Below are positions 53,424 to 63,735 of a stretch of 64,000 nucleotides of DNA, one piece after another; within the stretch, counting starts at the first letter, position 1, and each line of letters begins with the position of its first letter. The position numbers and the translations under genes are program-made. Below the pieces are notes generated by a model. It saw nothing but the letters and a program-made list of their open reading frames with translations, was not told where the DNA came from and made no database searches. Origin of the DNA: Flavobacterium sp. UMI-01 (GTDB lineage Bacteria > Bacteroidota > Bacteroidia > Flavobacteriales > Flavobacteriaceae); NCBI RefSeq assembly GCF_019656315.1, contig NZ_BPLU01000001.1:62001-126000 (forward strand), written 5' to 3'.

Positions 53424-55580
53424 ATGGCTAGAGACTTAAAATACACAAGAAATATAGGAATTGCGGCTCATATTGATGCTGGTAAAACAACAACAACAGA
53501 GCGTATTCTATTTTATACTGGAAAATCACACAAAATCGGTGAGGTTCATGATGGTGCTGCTACCATGGACTGGATGGCACAAGAGCAAGAAAGAGGTATT
53601 ACTATTACTTCTGCTGCTACTACTTGTGAGTGGAATTTCCCAACTGAGCAAGGTAGAGTTTTACCTGAATCAAAACCATATCACTTTAATATTATTGATA
53701 CTCCTGGGCACGTTGACTTTACTGTAGAGGTAAACCGTTCTTTGCGTGTATTGGATGGATTAGTTTTCTTGTTTTCTGCAGTTGATGGTGTTGAGCCACA
53801 ATCAGAAACCAACTGGAGATTAGCCGATCAATATAAAGTGCCTCGTATGGGGTTTGTTAATAAGATGGACCGTCAAGGAGCTAACTTTTTAGCAGTTTGT
53901 CAACAAGTTAAAGATATGTTGAAATCAAACGCTGTTGCGATTACGTTGCCTATTGGTGATGAAGCTGATTTCAAAGGGGTAGTTGACTTGGTTAAAAATC
54001 AAGCTATTGTATGGCATGATGCGACTCAAGGAGCTACTTTTGATATTGTTGATATTCCTGCTGACATGGTAGATGATGTAAAACATTATCGTTCAATTCT
54101 TATTGAAGAAATCGCGACTTATGACGAAAATCTTTTGGATAAGTACATGGAAGATGAAAACTCAATCACAGAAGAAGAGATTAACACTGCGTTAAGAGCT
54201 GCTGTGATGGATATGGCTATCATTCCTATGATTGCTGGTTCTTCTTTCAAAAACAAAGGAGTTCAATTCATGTTAGATGCAGTATGTAAATATTTGCCAT
54301 CTCCATTAGATAAAGAAGGAATTTCAGGTATTCACCCTGATGATGCTGAATTGTTAGAAGAGGATCAAACTAAAATCTTGCGTAAGCCAGATGTAAAAGA
54401 GCCTTTTGCTGCTTTAGCGTTTAAAATTGCTACTGATCCATTCGTAGGTCGTTTGGCTTTCTTCCGTGCTTATTCAGGACGTTTGGATGCTGGTTCTTAT
54501 GTTTTAAATACACGTTCAGGAAACAAAGAAAGAATTTCTCGTATCTACCAAATGCATGCTAACAAACAAAATCCAATTGAGTACATCGAAGCTGGAGATA
54601 TTGGAGCTGCTGTAGGATTTAAAGATATTAAAACTGGAGATACATTGTGTGATGAAAAACACCCAATTATTCTTGAGTCTATGAAATTCCCTGCACCAGT
54701 AATTGGTATTGCTATTGAGCCTAAAACTAAAGCTGACGTTGATAAAATGGGTATGGCTTTGGCTAAATTAGCTGAAGAAGATCCTACATTTACTGTAAGA
54801 ACTGATGAGGCTTCAGGACAAACGATTATTTCAGGAATGGGTGAGTTGCACTTAGATATCTTGGTTGATCGTATGAAGCGTGAGTTCAAAGTTGAAGTAA
54901 ATCAAGGTGAGCCACAAGTAGAGTATAAAGAAGCGTTTACTAAAGCTGCTCAACACAGAGAAACTTATAAAAAACAATCTGGAGGTCGTGGTAAATTTGG
55001 GGACATCGTTTTCCGTGTTGAACCAGCTGACGAAGTTGATGGTAAAGTTCCTGTAGGATTGCAGTTTGTGAATGAAGTAAAAGGAGGTAACGTTCCTAAG
55101 GAATATATTCCTGCTGTAGAAAAAGGTTTCCGTGAAGCTATGAAAACAGGTCCGTTGGCAGGTTATCAAGTGGATAGTTTGAAAGTTACTTTGTTAGACG
55201 GATCTTTCCACCCTGTGGATTCTGATGCGCTTTCTTTTGAATTAGCGGCAAGAATGGGTTACAAAGAAGTAGCTAAAGCTGCTGGTGCTGTAATCTTAGA
55301 GCCAATTATGAAAATGGAAGTAATTACTCCTGAGGAGAACATGGGAGATATCGTCGGTGATATCAACCGTCGTAGAGGTCAGGTGAATGACATGGGTGAC
55401 AGAAATGGTGCTAAAACCATTAAAGCTAACGTGCCACTTTCTGAAATGTTTGGGTATGTTACTACTTTGAGAACGTTGTCTTCTGGTAGAGCAACTTCAA
55501 CAATGGAATTTTCACACTACGAACAAACACCTTCTAATATTTCAGAAGAGGTAATCAAAAAAGCAAAAGGAAACGCTTAA
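53424..55580 (+). CDS. fusA: Elongation factor G
   Basis: EF-G (718 residues) moves tRNA and mRNA through the ribosome using GTP. G-domain motifs [15 protein letters not shown] (~17-31), [23 protein letters not shown] and the switch [15 protein letters not shown] are intact; domains II-V follow, with [21 protein letters not shown] in domain III. Length is normal for the translocase. It is followed 10 bp later by rpsJ, without an intervening tuf gene. Confidence 0.99.
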   Translation: MARDLKYTRNIGIAAHIDAGKTTTTERILFYTGKSHKIGEVHDGAATMDWMAQEQERGITITSAATTCEWNFPTEQGRVLPESKPYHFNIIDTPGHVDFTVEVNRSLRVLDGLVFLFSAVDGVEPQSETNWRLADQYKVPRMGFVNKMDRQGANFLAVCQQVKDMLKSNAVAITLPIGDEADFKGVVDLVKNQAIVWHDATQGATFDIVDIPADMVDDVKHYRSILIEEIATYDENLLDKYMEDENSITEEEINTALRAAVMDMAIIPMIAGSSFKNKGVQFMLDAVCKYLPSPLDKEGISGIHPDDAELLEEDQTKILRKPDVKEPFAALAFKIATDPFVGRLAFFRAYSGRLDAGSYVLNTRSGNKERISRIYQMHANKQNPIEYIEAGDIGAAVGFKDIKTGDTLCDEKHPIILESMKFPAPVIGIAIEPKTKADVDKMGMALAKLAEEDPTFTVRTDEASGQTIISGMGELHLDILVDRMKREFKVEVNQGEPQVEYKEAFTKAAQHRETYKKQSGGRGKFGDIVFRVEPADEVDGKVPVGLQFVNEVKGGNVPKEYIPAVEKGFREAMKTGPLAGYQVDSLKVTLLDGSFHPVDSDALSFELAARMGYKEVAKAAGAVILEPIMKMEVITPEENMGDIVGDINRRRGQVNDMGDRNGAKTIKANVPLSEMFGYVTTLRTLSSGRATSTMEFSHYEQTPSNISEEVIKKAKGNA

Positions 55581-55590
55581 TTTTAAGAAA

Positions 55591-55896
55591 ATGAGTCAAA
55601 AAATCAGAATAAAACTAAAATCTTACGATCACATGTTGGTGGATAAATCTGCTGAAAAGATTGTAAAAACAGTTAAAACTACAGGTGCAGTTGTTACAGG
55701 TCCAATTCCATTGCCAACGCACAAAAAACTTTTCACTGTACTACGTTCTCCGCACGTTAACAAAAAAGCAAGAGAGCAATTCGAAGTAATGTCATATAAG
55801 AGATTAATTGATATTTACTCTTCTTCATCAAAAACAATTGATGCTTTGATGAAATTAGAATTGCCTAGTGGAGTTGAAGTAGAAATCAAAGTTTAG
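55591..55896 (+). CDS. rpsJ: 30S ribosomal protein S10
   Basis: S10 (101 residues, also NusE in antitermination complexes) has the conserved [21 protein letters not shown] and [29 protein letters not shown]. It is attached to the str unit rather than starting the S10 operon, because a new promoter lies between it and rplC. There are 155 bp before rplC. Confidence 0.99.
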
Positions 55897-55946
55897 GTTT
55901 CTTACTAAGAGAAATTAAGGGCACTTTGTTTAAGTGAAAACTTTTT

Positions 55947-55977
55947 TTGGATTGTGTGTAAATAAGTTATACTTTTG
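55947..55977 (+). promoter_or_regulatory. Promoter of the rplC-onward operon
   Basis: TTG (55947-55949) and TACTTTTG (55970-55977), 20 bp apart, match the consensus in the rpsJ-rplC gap. This sets the S10-spc genes apart from the str unit transcriptionally. Confidence 0.75.
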
Positions 55978-55987
55978 CACCACTTTT

Positions 55988-56024
55988 AAAAATAGGGTTC
56001 ACTTAAATGATGTGTTCTATTTTT
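55988..56024 (+). promoter_or_regulatory. Leader hairpin before rplC
   Basis: AAAAATAG (55988-55995) pairs with CTATTTTT (56017-56024), extendable by G-T/T-G pairs, within the 74-nt leader of the operon that encodes L3 and L4. In E. coli L4 regulates the S10 operon through its leader; this element could be a lineage-specific counterpart. Confidence 0.4.
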
Positions 56025-56051
56025 ATATTTAATAATTAATAATTAATATTT

Positions 56052-56669
56052 ATGTCTGGGTTAATTGGTAGAAAAATCGGCATGACTAGTCTTTTTGATG
56101 AGAACGGGAAAAATATTCCTTGTACTGTAATTGAGGCTGGGCCATGTGTTGTTACCCAAGTCAGAACCAAAGGTGTTGACGGGTATGAAGCGTTGCAACT
56201 TGGTTTCGATGACAAAAACGAGAAACATTCCACAAAAGCGGCTTTAGGTCACTTTAAAAAAGCGGGAACTGTAGCTAAGAAAAAAGTCGTTGAATTCAAG
56301 GATTTTGCAACAGAACAAAAATTAGGAGATCTTATTGATGTTTCTATTTTTGAAGAAGGAGAGTTTGTAGATGTGCAAGGTGTGTCTAAAGGTAAAGGTT
56401 TTCAAGGGGTTGTAAAACGTCACGGTTTTGGTGGTGTTGGACAGGCAACTCATGGTCAACATAACCGTTTAAGAGCGCCTGGATCTGTGGGAGCTTCTTC
56501 TTATCCATCTAGAGTATTCAAAGGAATGCGTATGGCTGGAAGAATGGGGAGTGATAATGTGAAAGTTCAAAACCTTAGAGTTTTAAAAGTAGTTGCTGAA
56601 AAGAATCTACTTGTTGTTAAAGGATGTGTTCCTGGGCATACTAACTCTTATGTAATCATCGAGAAGTAA
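56052..56669 (+). CDS. rplC: 50S ribosomal protein L3
   Basis: L3 (205 residues) reaches to the peptidyl transferase centre. Signature: [32 protein letters not shown] and [20 protein letters not shown]. It is the first gene of the transcription unit driven from 55947-55977. It overlaps the rplD start by one base (TAATG). Confidence 0.99.
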   Translation: MSGLIGRKIGMTSLFDENGKNIPCTVIEAGPCVVTQVRTKGVDGYEALQLGFDDKNEKHSTKAALGHFKKAGTVAKKKVVEFKDFATEQKLGDLIDVSIFEEGEFVDVQGVSKGKGFQGVVKRHGFGGVGQATHGQHNRLRAPGSVGASSYPSRVFKGMRMAGRMGSDNVKVQNLRVLKVVAEKNLLVVKGCVPGHTNSYVIIEK

Positions 56670-57298
56670 TGGAAGTAAAAGTATTAGATTTCAACGGAAA
56701 AGATACTGGAAGAAAAGTACAACTTTCTGATTCAGTATTCGCAATTGAACCAAATAATCACGCTGTATATCTTGATGTTAAGCAATATTTAGCGAATCAA
56801 AGACAAGGTACGCACAAGGCTAAGGAAAGAGCTGAGGTTGCAGGAAGTACACGTAAGATTAAAAAACAAAAAGGAACTGGTACGGCTCGTGCGGGAAGTG
56901 CTAAGAATCCATTGTTTAAAGGTGGGGGTACGGTTTTTGGACCAAGACCAAGAAGTTATTCTTTCAAGTTAAATAAAAACTTGAAACGTTTGGCAAGAAA
57001 ATCTGCTTTCTCTATTAAGGCAAAAGAATCAAATATAATCGTTCTTGAAGACTTTAATTTTGAAAAGCCAAACACTAAAAATTTCATTAACGTTTTGAAA
57101 GCTTTAGAGTTAGAAAATAAAAAATCACTATTTGTGTTGGGTGAGTCGAATAAAAATGTATATTTGTCGTCACGCAATTTAAAAGCGTCAAGCGTTGTAA
57201 GTAGCTCGGAATTAAGCACTTATGCTATATTAAACGCGAATAATTTAGTGCTTTTGGAGAGTTCTTTGGAAGTAATTGAAGAAAATTTAAGTAAATAA
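56669..57298 (+). CDS. rplD: 50S ribosomal protein L4
   Basis: L4 (209 residues) lines the exit tunnel with its long loop, here RQGTHKAKERAEVAGSTRKI and GTGTARAGSAKNPLFKGGG (the macrolide-contact region, no unusual change seen). In E. coli it also regulates the S10 operon. It overlaps the rplC stop by one base. Confidence 0.99.
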   Translation: MEVKVLDFNGKDTGRKVQLSDSVFAIEPNNHAVYLDVKQYLANQRQGTHKAKERAEVAGSTRKIKKQKGTGTARAGSAKNPLFKGGGTVFGPRPRSYSFKLNKNLKRLARKSAFSIKAKESNIIVLEDFNFEKPNTKNFINVLKALELENKKSLFVLGESNKNVYLSSRNLKASSVVSSSELSTYAILNANNLVLLESSLEVIEENLSK

Positions 57299-57304
57299 TA
57301 GGAT

Positions 57305-57595
57305 ATGAGTATCATAATTAAACCTATAGTAACGGAAAAAGTAACCAAAGAAAGTGAAGTTTTAAACCGTTTTGGATTCGTGGTTAACAAAAAAGCAAAC
57401 AAAGTTGAGATTAAGAAAGCTGTTGAAGCTACTTATGGTGTAACTGTTTTGAGTGTTAATACAATGAATGTAAGACCAGATAGAACTACAAAATACACTA
57501 AAAGTGGTTTAATCAGTGGAAAGACAAACGCAATTAAAAAAGCAATTGTTCAAGTACAAGAAGGAGAAACAATTGATTTTTACAACAATATCTAA
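57305..57595 (+). CDS. rplW: 50S ribosomal protein L23
   Basis: L23 (96 residues) sits at the tunnel exit and is the docking site for trigger factor and SRP. It has MSIIIKPIVTEKVTKESE and FGFVVNKKANKVEIKKAVEATYGV. It lies 6 bp after rplD and 6 bp before rplB. Confidence 0.98.
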   Translation: MSIIIKPIVTEKVTKESEVLNRFGFVVNKKANKVEIKKAVEATYGVTVLSVNTMNVRPDRTTKYTKSGLISGKTNAIKKAIVQVQEGETIDFYNNI

Positions 57596-57601
57596 GATAA
57601 A

Positions 57602-58426
57602 ATGTCAGTAAGAAAATTAAAACCTATTACCGCAGGTCAGCGATTTAGAGTTGTGAATGGTTATGACGCCATTACAACTGATAAGCCGGAACGCTCTTTG
57701 ATAGCGCCGATAAAAAACTCTGGAGGTAGAAATAGTCAAGGAAAGATGACCATGCGTTATACGGGTGGTGGTCACAAGCAGAGATATCGTATTATTGATT
57801 TCAAAAGAACTAAAGACGGAATTCCGGCTACAGTGAAATCAATCGAGTACGATCCAAATCGTACTGCATTTATTGCTTTGTTAGCTTATGCTGATGGAGA
57901 GAAAACGTATGTAATTGCTCAAAACGGATTGAAAGTGGGTCAGAAATTAGTTTCTGGACCAGATTCTCAACCTGAAATTGGGAACACTTTACCTTTAAGC
58001 AGAATTCCTTTGGGAACTGTGATTTCTTGTATTGAGTTAAGACCAGGTCAAGGAGCTGTTATTGCTCGTTCAGCTGGAACATTTGCTCAATTAATGGCAA
58101 GAGATGGAAAATTTGCTACAATTAAAATGCCTTCAGGGGAGACAAGATTGATCTTGTTGACTTGTTCAGCAACAATTGGAGCAGTTTCTAATTCTGACCA
58201 CCAATTAGTTGTATCTGGAAAAGCAGGTAGAACTAGATGGTTAGGTAGAAGACCTAGAACAAGACCTGTAGCGATGAACCCTGTTGATCACCCAATGGGT
58301 GGTGGAGAAGGACGTTCTTCTGGTGGACATCCACGTTCAAGAAATGGATTACCAGCAAAAGGTTATAGAACACGTTCTAAGAAAAACCCGAGTAACAAGT
58401 ATATCGTAGAACGTAGAAAGAAATAA
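57602..58426 (+). CDS. rplB: 50S ribosomal protein L2
   Basis: L2 (274 residues) is essential for subunit joining and peptidyl transferase activity. It has [10 protein letters not shown]..., [15 protein letters not shown], and the conserved C-terminal loop [20 protein letters not shown] with the important histidine of the GGGEG(R/K) region. It lies in the tight rplW-rplB-rpsS run. Confidence 0.99.
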   Translation: MSVRKLKPITAGQRFRVVNGYDAITTDKPERSLIAPIKNSGGRNSQGKMTMRYTGGGHKQRYRIIDFKRTKDGIPATVKSIEYDPNRTAFIALLAYADGEKTYVIAQNGLKVGQKLVSGPDSQPEIGNTLPLSRIPLGTVISCIELRPGQGAVIARSAGTFAQLMARDGKFATIKMPSGETRLILLTCSATIGAVSNSDHQLVVSGKAGRTRWLGRRPRTRPVAMNPVDHPMGGGEGRSSGGHPRSRNGLPAKGYRTRSKKNPSNKYIVERRKK

Positions 58427-58432
58427 TAAGAT

Positions 58433-58711
58433 ATGGCACGTTCATTAAAAAAAGGACCTTTCGTTCATTATAAATTAGAAAAGAAAGTTCAAGAAAACAT
58501 AGCAGGTGGTAATAAAGGAGTAGTAAAGACTTGGTCTAGAGCTTCTATGATTACTCCTGACTTCGTTGGACAGACTATCGCAGTTCATAACGGTCGTCAA
58601 TTTGTACCAGTTTACGTAACAGAGAACATGGTAGGTCACAAATTAGGAGAATTTTCACCAACTAGATCTTTTAGAGGTCATGCTGGAGCAAAAAATAAAG
58701 GTAAAAAATAA
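58433..58711 (+). CDS. rpsS: 30S ribosomal protein S19
   Basis: S19 (92 residues) is in the 30S head near the A-site finger. It has [40 protein letters not shown] and [20 protein letters not shown]. It lies 6 bp after rplB and 6 bp before rplV. Confidence 0.99.
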   Translation: MARSLKKGPFVHYKLEKKVQENIAGGNKGVVKTWSRASMITPDFVGQTIAVHNGRQFVPVYVTENMVGHKLGEFSPTRSFRGHAGAKNKGKK

Positions 58712-58717
58712 GAAGCA

Positions 58718-59128
58718 ATGGGAGTTCGTAAAAGAGAAACAGCAGATGCGAGAAAAGAGGCTAATAAGTCTATTGCTTTCGCGAAATTGAATAACTGCCC
58801 TACTTCACCTAGAAAAATGCGCTTAGTAGCGGACTTGGTAAGAGGTCAGAAGGTAGAAAGAGCACTTAACATTTTAAGATTTAGTTCAAAAGAAGCTTCA
58901 AGAAAATTAGAGAAGTTAGTTTTATCTGCTATCAACAATTGGGAGCAAAAAAACGCTGATGCTAGTATTGAAGAAGCAGGTTTATTTGTTAAGGAGATCA
59001 GAGTAGATGGAGGAATGATGTTAAAAAGACTTCGTCCAGCTCCACAAGGTCGTGCACACAGAATTAGAAAACGTTCTAATCACGTAACAATCGTGCTTGG
59101 ATCTATTAATAACACACAAGCAAATTAA
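58718..59128 (+). CDS. rplV: 50S ribosomal protein L22
   Basis: L22 (136 residues) contributes to the exit tunnel; its beta-hairpin [20 protein letters not shown] is present. It also shows [24 protein letters not shown]. It lies 6 bp before rpsC. Confidence 0.99.
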   Translation: MGVRKRETADARKEANKSIAFAKLNNCPTSPRKMRLVADLVRGQKVERALNILRFSSKEASRKLEKLVLSAINNWEQKNADASIEEAGLFVKEIRVDGGMMLKRLRPAPQGRAHRIRKRSNHVTIVLGSINNTQAN

Positions 59129-59134
59129 TACAAG

Positions 59135-59884
59135 ATGGGACAAAAGACAAATCCAATTGGAAATAGACTTGGTATCATCAGAGGATGGGACTCAAACTGG
59201 TACGGTGGAAATGATTATGGTGATAAAATCGCTGAAGATCACAAAATCAGAAAGTATATCCATGCTCGTTTATCAAAAGCTAGTGTATCTAAAGTAATTA
59301 TTGAAAGAACTTTAAAACTTGTAACCGTTACTATCACTACTGCTAGACCTGGTATTATTATCGGTAAAGGCGGACAAGAGGTAGACAAGTTAAAAGAAGA
59401 ACTTAAGAAAATTACTGACAAAGAGGTTCAAATCAACATCTTTGAAATTAAAAGACCTGAATTAGATGCTTATTTAGTTGCAACAAGCATCTGTCGTCAA
59501 ATCGAGAGTCGTATTTCTTACAGACGTGCAATTAAAATGGCTATTGCTGCTTCAATGCGTATGAACGCAGAAGGTATCAAGGTTTTAATTTCTGGTCGTT
59601 TGAATGGTGCTGAGATGGCGCGTTCAGAAGGTTTCAAAGAAGGAAGAATTCCTCTATCAACTTTCAGAGCCGATATTGATTACGCATTGGCTGAGGCACA
59701 TACTACTTATGGTAGAATGGGAATCAAAGTGTGGATCATGAAAGGTGAAGTTTACGGAAAGAGAGATCTTTCTCCACTTGCTGGAATGGATAAAAAACAA
59801 GCTGGCGGAAAAGGTGGAGATGCTCCACGCGGGAAATCTAACTTCGGTAAGGGAGGTAAATCAGACGCTCGTAAAAGAAAGTAA
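59135..59884 (+). CDS. rpsC: 30S ribosomal protein S3
   Basis: S3 (249 residues) lines the mRNA entry channel and has helicase-like function. [20 protein letters not shown] opens the chain; the KH domain carries [20 protein letters not shown]; then [20 protein letters not shown]. The C-terminal tail is Gly/Lys-rich, longer than in E. coli (233 residues), as often in Bacteroidetes. Confidence 0.99.
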   Translation: MGQKTNPIGNRLGIIRGWDSNWYGGNDYGDKIAEDHKIRKYIHARLSKASVSKVIIERTLKLVTVTITTARPGIIIGKGGQEVDKLKEELKKITDKEVQINIFEIKRPELDAYLVATSICRQIESRISYRRAIKMAIAASMRMNAEGIKVLISGRLNGAEMARSEGFKEGRIPLSTFRADIDYALAEAHTTYGRMGIKVWIMKGEVYGKRDLSPLAGMDKKQAGGKGGDAPRGKSNFGKGGKSDARKRK

Positions 59885-59902
59885 TTTTTAAATTAAAGAA
59901 AA

Positions 59903-60328
59903 ATGTTACAGCCTAAAAGAACTAAATACCGTAAGGTACAAAAAGGTAGAATGAAAGGGAACTCTGGAAGAGGACATGAACTTTCTAATGGAATGTTTGG
60001 TATTAAATCTGTTCATGAAGATGGTATGTTTCTTACTTCACGTCAAATCGAGGCAGCACGTATTGCGGCTACTCGTTACATGAAAAGAGAGGGACAATTA
60101 TGGATTAAAATATTTCCAGACAAACCAATTACTAAGAAACCTCTTGAGGTACGTATGGGTAAAGGTAAAGGAGCAGTTGAGTATTGGGCTGCTGTTGTTA
60201 AACCCGGAAGAATTATGTTTGAAGTTGGTGGAGTTCCATTGTCAGTTGCAAAAGAAGCTTTGCGTCTAGCAGCTCAAAAACTTCCAGTAAAAACTAAATT
60301 CGTTGTTGCTAGAGATTTCGAAGCATAA
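59903..60328 (+). CDS. rplP: 50S ribosomal protein L16
   Basis: L16 (141 residues) binds near the A-site tRNA. It has [40 protein letters not shown] and the arginine-bearing loop ([18 protein letters not shown]), which includes the Arg hydroxylated in some bacteria. It lies 18 bp after rpsC. Confidence 0.99.
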   Translation: MLQPKRTKYRKVQKGRMKGNSGRGHELSNGMFGIKSVHEDGMFLTSRQIEAARIAATRYMKREGQLWIKIFPDKPITKKPLEVRMGKGKGAVEYWAAVVKPGRIMFEVGGVPLSVAKEALRLAAQKLPVKTKFVVARDFEA

Positions 60329-60340
60329 TCTATTATTATT

Positions 60341-60532
60341 ATGAAACAATCAGAAATAAAAGATCTTTCTGCAGCACAGTTGCAAGAAAATCTTAGCCAA
60401 GCTAAGAAAACGTATGCTGACCTAAAAATGGCTCATGCTATCTCTCCAATTGAGAATCCACTTCAAATTAGAAGTTTGAGAAGAACAGTTGCAAGATTAG
60501 CTACTGAGTTAACTAAAAGAGAATTGCAATAA
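60341..60532 (+). CDS. rpmC: 50S ribosomal protein L29
   Basis: L29 (63 residues) is a two-helix protein at the tunnel exit next to L23. It has MKQSEIKDLSAAQLQENLSQ and NPLQIRSLRRTVARLATELTKRE. It sits in the usual rplP-rpmC-rpsQ order. Confidence 0.97.
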   Translation: MKQSEIKDLSAAQLQENLSQAKKTYADLKMAHAISPIENPLQIRSLRRTVARLATELTKRELQ

Positions 60533-60549
60533 TTGTAATCTGCTGAAAG

Positions 60550-60810
60550 ATGGAAGAAAAAAGAAATTTAAGAAAAGAAAGAATTGGTGTTGTAACGTCA
60601 AACAAAATGGATAAATCTATTGTTGTTGCACAAGTTACTAAAGTAAAACACCCATTATACGGTAAGTTCGTGTTGAAAACAAAGAAATTTGTAGCGCATG
60701 ACGAAACAAACGACTGTAACATTGGAGATACTGTAAGAATTAGCGAAACGCGTCCTTTAAGTAAAACAAAATGTTGGAGATTAGTTGAAATCCTAGAAAG
60801 AGCTAAATAA
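60550..60810 (+). CDS. rpsQ: 30S ribosomal protein S17
   Basis: S17 (86 residues) is an OB-fold protein that stabilises 16S rRNA helices early in assembly. It has [39 protein letters not shown] and [19 protein letters not shown]. It ends 2 bp before rplN. Confidence 0.99.
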   Translation: MEEKRNLRKERIGVVTSNKMDKSIVVAQVTKVKHPLYGKFVLKTKKFVAHDETNDCNIGDTVRISETRPLSKTKCWRLVEILERAK

Positions 60811-60812
60811 TT

Positions 60813-61181
60813 ATGGTACAACAAGAATCAAGACTAAAAGTAGCAGATAACACAGGAGCTAAAGAAGTTTTAACTATCCGTGTTTTAGGAGGTACCAAAA
60901 GAAGGTATGCTTCTGTTGGTGATAAGATTGTAGTTTCTATCAAAGATGCAACTCCAAACGGGAACGTAAAAAAAGGAGCTGTTTCAACTGCAGTTGTAGT
61001 ACGTACCAAAAAAGAGGTAAGAAGAGCCGATGGTTCTTATATCCGTTTCGATGACAATGCATGTGTTCTTTTGAATGCAGCAGGAGAAATGAGAGGAACT
61101 CGTGTTTTTGGTCCGGTAGCAAGAGAACTTCGTGAAAAACAATTCATGAAAATTGTATCATTAGCACCAGAAGTGCTTTAA
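60813..61181 (+). CDS. rplN: 50S ribosomal protein L14
   Basis: L14 (122 residues) forms an intersubunit bridge. It has [40 protein letters not shown] and [28 protein letters not shown]. It marks the start of the spc-type section, but no separate promoter is visible. Confidence 0.99.
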
Positions 61182-61192
61182 TTCGTTTTAAG

Positions 61193-61507
61193 ATGATAAA
61201 GCTAAAAATAAAAACAGGTGACATCGTAAGAGTAATTGCTGGAGATCACAAAGGTGAAGAAGGTAAAGTATTGCGCGTGGACCGTGAGAAAAACAAAGCT
61301 ATCGTAGAGGGTGTTAACATGGTTTCTAGACATACGAAACCAAGTGCTAAAAATCCTCAAGGTGGTATTGTAAAAAAAGAAGCTTCAATTCAAATTTCTA
61401 ACATTTCTCTTATAGATCCTAAAACTAAGGAAACTACAAGAGTAGGAATTAGAGTAGAAGGAGATAAGAAAGTAAGATTTTCAAAAAAATCTAATCAAGT
61501 ACTATAG
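61193..61507 (+). CDS. rplX: 50S ribosomal protein L24
   Basis: L24 (104 residues) is an assembly initiator with a KOW motif: [26 protein letters not shown]. Also [22 protein letters not shown]. It ends 2 bp before the rplE start. Confidence 0.99.
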   Translation: MIKLKIKTGDIVRVIAGDHKGEEGKVLRVDREKNKAIVEGVNMVSRHTKPSAKNPQGGIVKKEASIQISNISLIDPKTKETTRVGIRVEGDKKVRFSKKSNQVL

Positions 61508-61509
61508 TG

Positions 61510-62061
61510 ATGGCATATATACCTAGACTAAAAGAAGAATATAAGAGTAGAGTTATCTCTGCTCTTACAGAGGAGTACGGATATGTAAACGTAATGCAAG
61601 TTCCTAAATTGGAAAAAATCGTTTTAAGCCGTGGAGTTGGAGCAGCAGTTTCTGACAAAAAACTTATTGACTATGCGGTTGATGAGTTGACAAAGATAAC
61701 TGGACAAAAAGCAGTTTCTACGATTTCTAAAAAAGACGTTGCGTCTTTCAAATTGAGAAAGGGAATGCCAATTGGTGCTAAAGTTACTTTGCGTGGAGAA
61801 AGAATGTATGAGTTTTTAGATAGACTTATTACTTCTGCTTTACCACGTGTTAGAGATTTCAACGGAATTAAGGCTACTGGTTTTGACGGAAGAGGAAATT
61901 ACAACCTTGGAGTTTTAGAGCAAATCATTTTCCCTGAAATTGATATTGATAAAGTAAACAAAATATCTGGTATGGATATTACTTTTGTTACAACTGCTAA
62001 AACAGATAAGGAAGCAAAATCGTTATTGGCTGAATTAGGATTACCTTTTAAAAAGAATTAA
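61510..62061 (+). CDS. rplE: 50S ribosomal protein L5
   Basis: L5 (183 residues) binds 5S rRNA. I start at ATG 61510 ([15 protein letters not shown]); a GTG codon immediately before it is in frame but less likely. It has [40 protein letters not shown] and [24 protein letters not shown]. Confidence 0.98.
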   Translation: MAYIPRLKEEYKSRVISALTEEYGYVNVMQVPKLEKIVLSRGVGAAVSDKKLIDYAVDELTKITGQKAVSTISKKDVASFKLRKGMPIGAKVTLRGERMYEFLDRLITSALPRVRDFNGIKATGFDGRGNYNLGVLEQIIFPEIDIDKVNKISGMDITFVTTAKTDKEAKSLLAELGLPFKKN

Positions 62062-62064
62062 GAT

Positions 62065-62334
62065 ATGGCTAAAGAATCAATGAAAGCCCGTGAGGTTAAG
62101 AGAGAAAAAACGGTAGCAAAGTATGCTGAGAAAAGAAAAGCTTTGTTAGAAGCTGGAGATTTCGTAGGTTTGCAAAAATTACCGAAAAATGCTTCACCTG
62201 TTCGTTTACATAACAGATGTAAATTAACGGGTAGACCAAGAGGGTATATGCGTCAATTCGGTATTTCACGTGTAACATTCCGTGAAATGGCTAATAATGG
62301 ATTGATACCAGGTGTTAAAAAAGCCAGTTGGTAA
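62065..62334 (+). CDS. rpsN: 30S ribosomal protein S14
   Basis: S14 (89 residues) is the zinc-free (C-) form: the CxxC pair typical of the zinc-binding form is missing and the chain is longer than 61 residues. It has [21 protein letters not shown] and the [22 protein letters not shown] end. It lies 3 bp after rplE and 73 bp before rpsH. Confidence 0.98.
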   Translation: MAKESMKAREVKREKTVAKYAEKRKALLEAGDFVGLQKLPKNASPVRLHNRCKLTGRPRGYMRQFGISRVTFREMANNGLIPGVKKASW

Positions 62335-62407
62335 AAAATTGAATTTTAATTGGTTAAAGGTTCGATGAGAGAGACTCGGAGAAAACCATAACCGCAAATA
62401 TGTACAT

Positions 62408-62806
62408 ATGTATACAGATCCTATTGCAGATTATTTGACTAGAGTGCGTAACGCTGTTGCTGCAAAGCATAAAGTTGTTGAGATTCCAGCATCTAATCTT
62501 AAAAAAGAAATAACTAAGATCTTATTTGATCAAGGTTATATCTTAAGTTACAAATTTGAACAGAATACCGTTCAGGGTTCTATCAAAATTGCTTTAAAGT
62601 ATGATAAAGATACTAAAGAGCCAGTAATTAAAGATATCCAAAGAATTAGTAAACCAGGTTTACGTAAGTATTCAAGTTCAGCTTCTATTCCTAGAATTCT
62701 TAATGGATTAGGAATTGCTATCGTTTCTACATCAAAAGGATTGATGACAGGAAAGAAAGCCAAACAACTTAATGTTGGTGGAGAAGTAATTTGTTACGTA
62801 TACTAA
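62408..62806 (+). CDS. rpsH: 30S ribosomal protein S8
   Basis: S8 (132 residues) binds 16S rRNA helix 21 and, in E. coli, regulates the spc operon by binding its mRNA. It has DPIADYLTRVRNAVAAKHKV, KPGLRKYSSSASIPRILNGLGIAIVSTSKGLM and GGEVICYVY. The 73-bp spacer before it is the longest in the spc part and contains no obvious S8-binding hairpin that I can identify by eye. Confidence 0.99.
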   Translation: MYTDPIADYLTRVRNAVAAKHKVVEIPASNLKKEITKILFDQGYILSYKFEQNTVQGSIKIALKYDKDTKEPVIKDIQRISKPGLRKYSSSASIPRILNGLGIAIVSTSKGLMTGKKAKQLNVGGEVICYVY

Positions 62807-62824
62807 TATAAAGACTATAAGAAG

Positions 62825-63367
62825 ATGTCAAGAATAGGTAAAAGTCCAATTGTAATCCCTGCTGGAGTAACTGTAGAAGTTAAAGACGGTATTATTACAG
62901 TAAAAGGAAAAAACGGTCAACTTACACAGGAGTTTTCGGACGTAACTGTAACGGTTGAAGGTGATCAAGTTCAAGTAGAAAGATCATCTGATCATAAAGA
63001 CCACAGAGCAAAACACGGATTGTATAGATCTTTAATCAATAACATGATTGTTGGTGTAACAGAAGGTTTTACAAAATCTTTAGAATTGGTAGGAGTAGGT
63101 TATAGAGCTTCAAACCAAGGACAAAAATTAGATTTAGCTCTTGGATTTTCTCACAATATTATTTTAGAAGTTGCTCCTGAGGTTTCTGTTGAAACAATTT
63201 CTGAAAAAGGTAAGAACCCAATTGTGAAATTAACATCATTAGATAAACAACTTTTAGGTCAAGTTGCGGCAAAAATTAGAGGTTTCCGTAAGCCAGAACC
63301 ATACAAAGGTAAAGGTGTTAAATTTGTAGGTGAAGTATTAAGAAGAAAAGCAGGTAAATCAGCTTAA
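62825..63367 (+). CDS. rplF: 50S ribosomal protein L6
   Basis: L6 (180 residues) lies near the sarcin-ricin loop. It has [22 protein letters not shown], the central GVGYRA and the C-terminal [29 protein letters not shown]. Two L6 folds in tandem are expected. It ends 11 bp before rplR. Confidence 0.99.
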   Translation: MSRIGKSPIVIPAGVTVEVKDGIITVKGKNGQLTQEFSDVTVTVEGDQVQVERSSDHKDHRAKHGLYRSLINNMIVGVTEGFTKSLELVGVGYRASNQGQKLDLALGFSHNIILEVAPEVSVETISEKGKNPIVKLTSLDKQLLGQVAAKIRGFRKPEPYKGKGVKFVGEVLRRKAGKSA

Positions 63368-63378
63368 AAAATAAGATT

Positions 63379-63729
63379 ATGTCATTAACAAAATCGGAAA
63401 GAAGACAGAGAATTAGATTCAGAATTAGAAAGACAATTAGCGGTACTGCTGCTAAGCCTAGACTATCTGTTTTTAGAAGTAACAACGAAATTTACGCGCA
63501 ACTTATAGATGACGTAAATGGAGTTACTTTATTAGCTGCTTCATCAAGAGAAAAAGAAATAGGAAAAGGTACGAACGTTGAAGTTGCAGCAGCTGTAGGT
63601 AAGTTAGTTGCAGAGAAAGCGTTAAAAGCTGGAATAGAAAATGTTACTTTCGATAGAGGAGGTTATTTATATCACGGTCGTATTAAATCATTAGCTGAAG
63701 GCGCAAGAGCGGCAGGGCTTAAATTCTAA
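63379..63729 (+). CDS. rplR: 50S ribosomal protein L18
   Basis: L18 (116 residues) binds 5S rRNA together with L5. It has [31 protein letters not shown] and [28 protein letters not shown]. It ends 6 bp before rpsE. Confidence 0.99.
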   Translation: MSLTKSERRQRIRFRIRKTISGTAAKPRLSVFRSNNEIYAQLIDDVNGVTLLAASSREKEIGKGTNVEVAAAVGKLVAEKALKAGIENVTFDRGGYLYHGRIKSLAEGARAAGLKF

Positions 63730-63735
63730 TATAGT

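Noticed and set aside
53461..53727. 88-codon frame inside fusA in another frame
   Set aside because: Leu-rich shadow frame inside a highly conserved gene.
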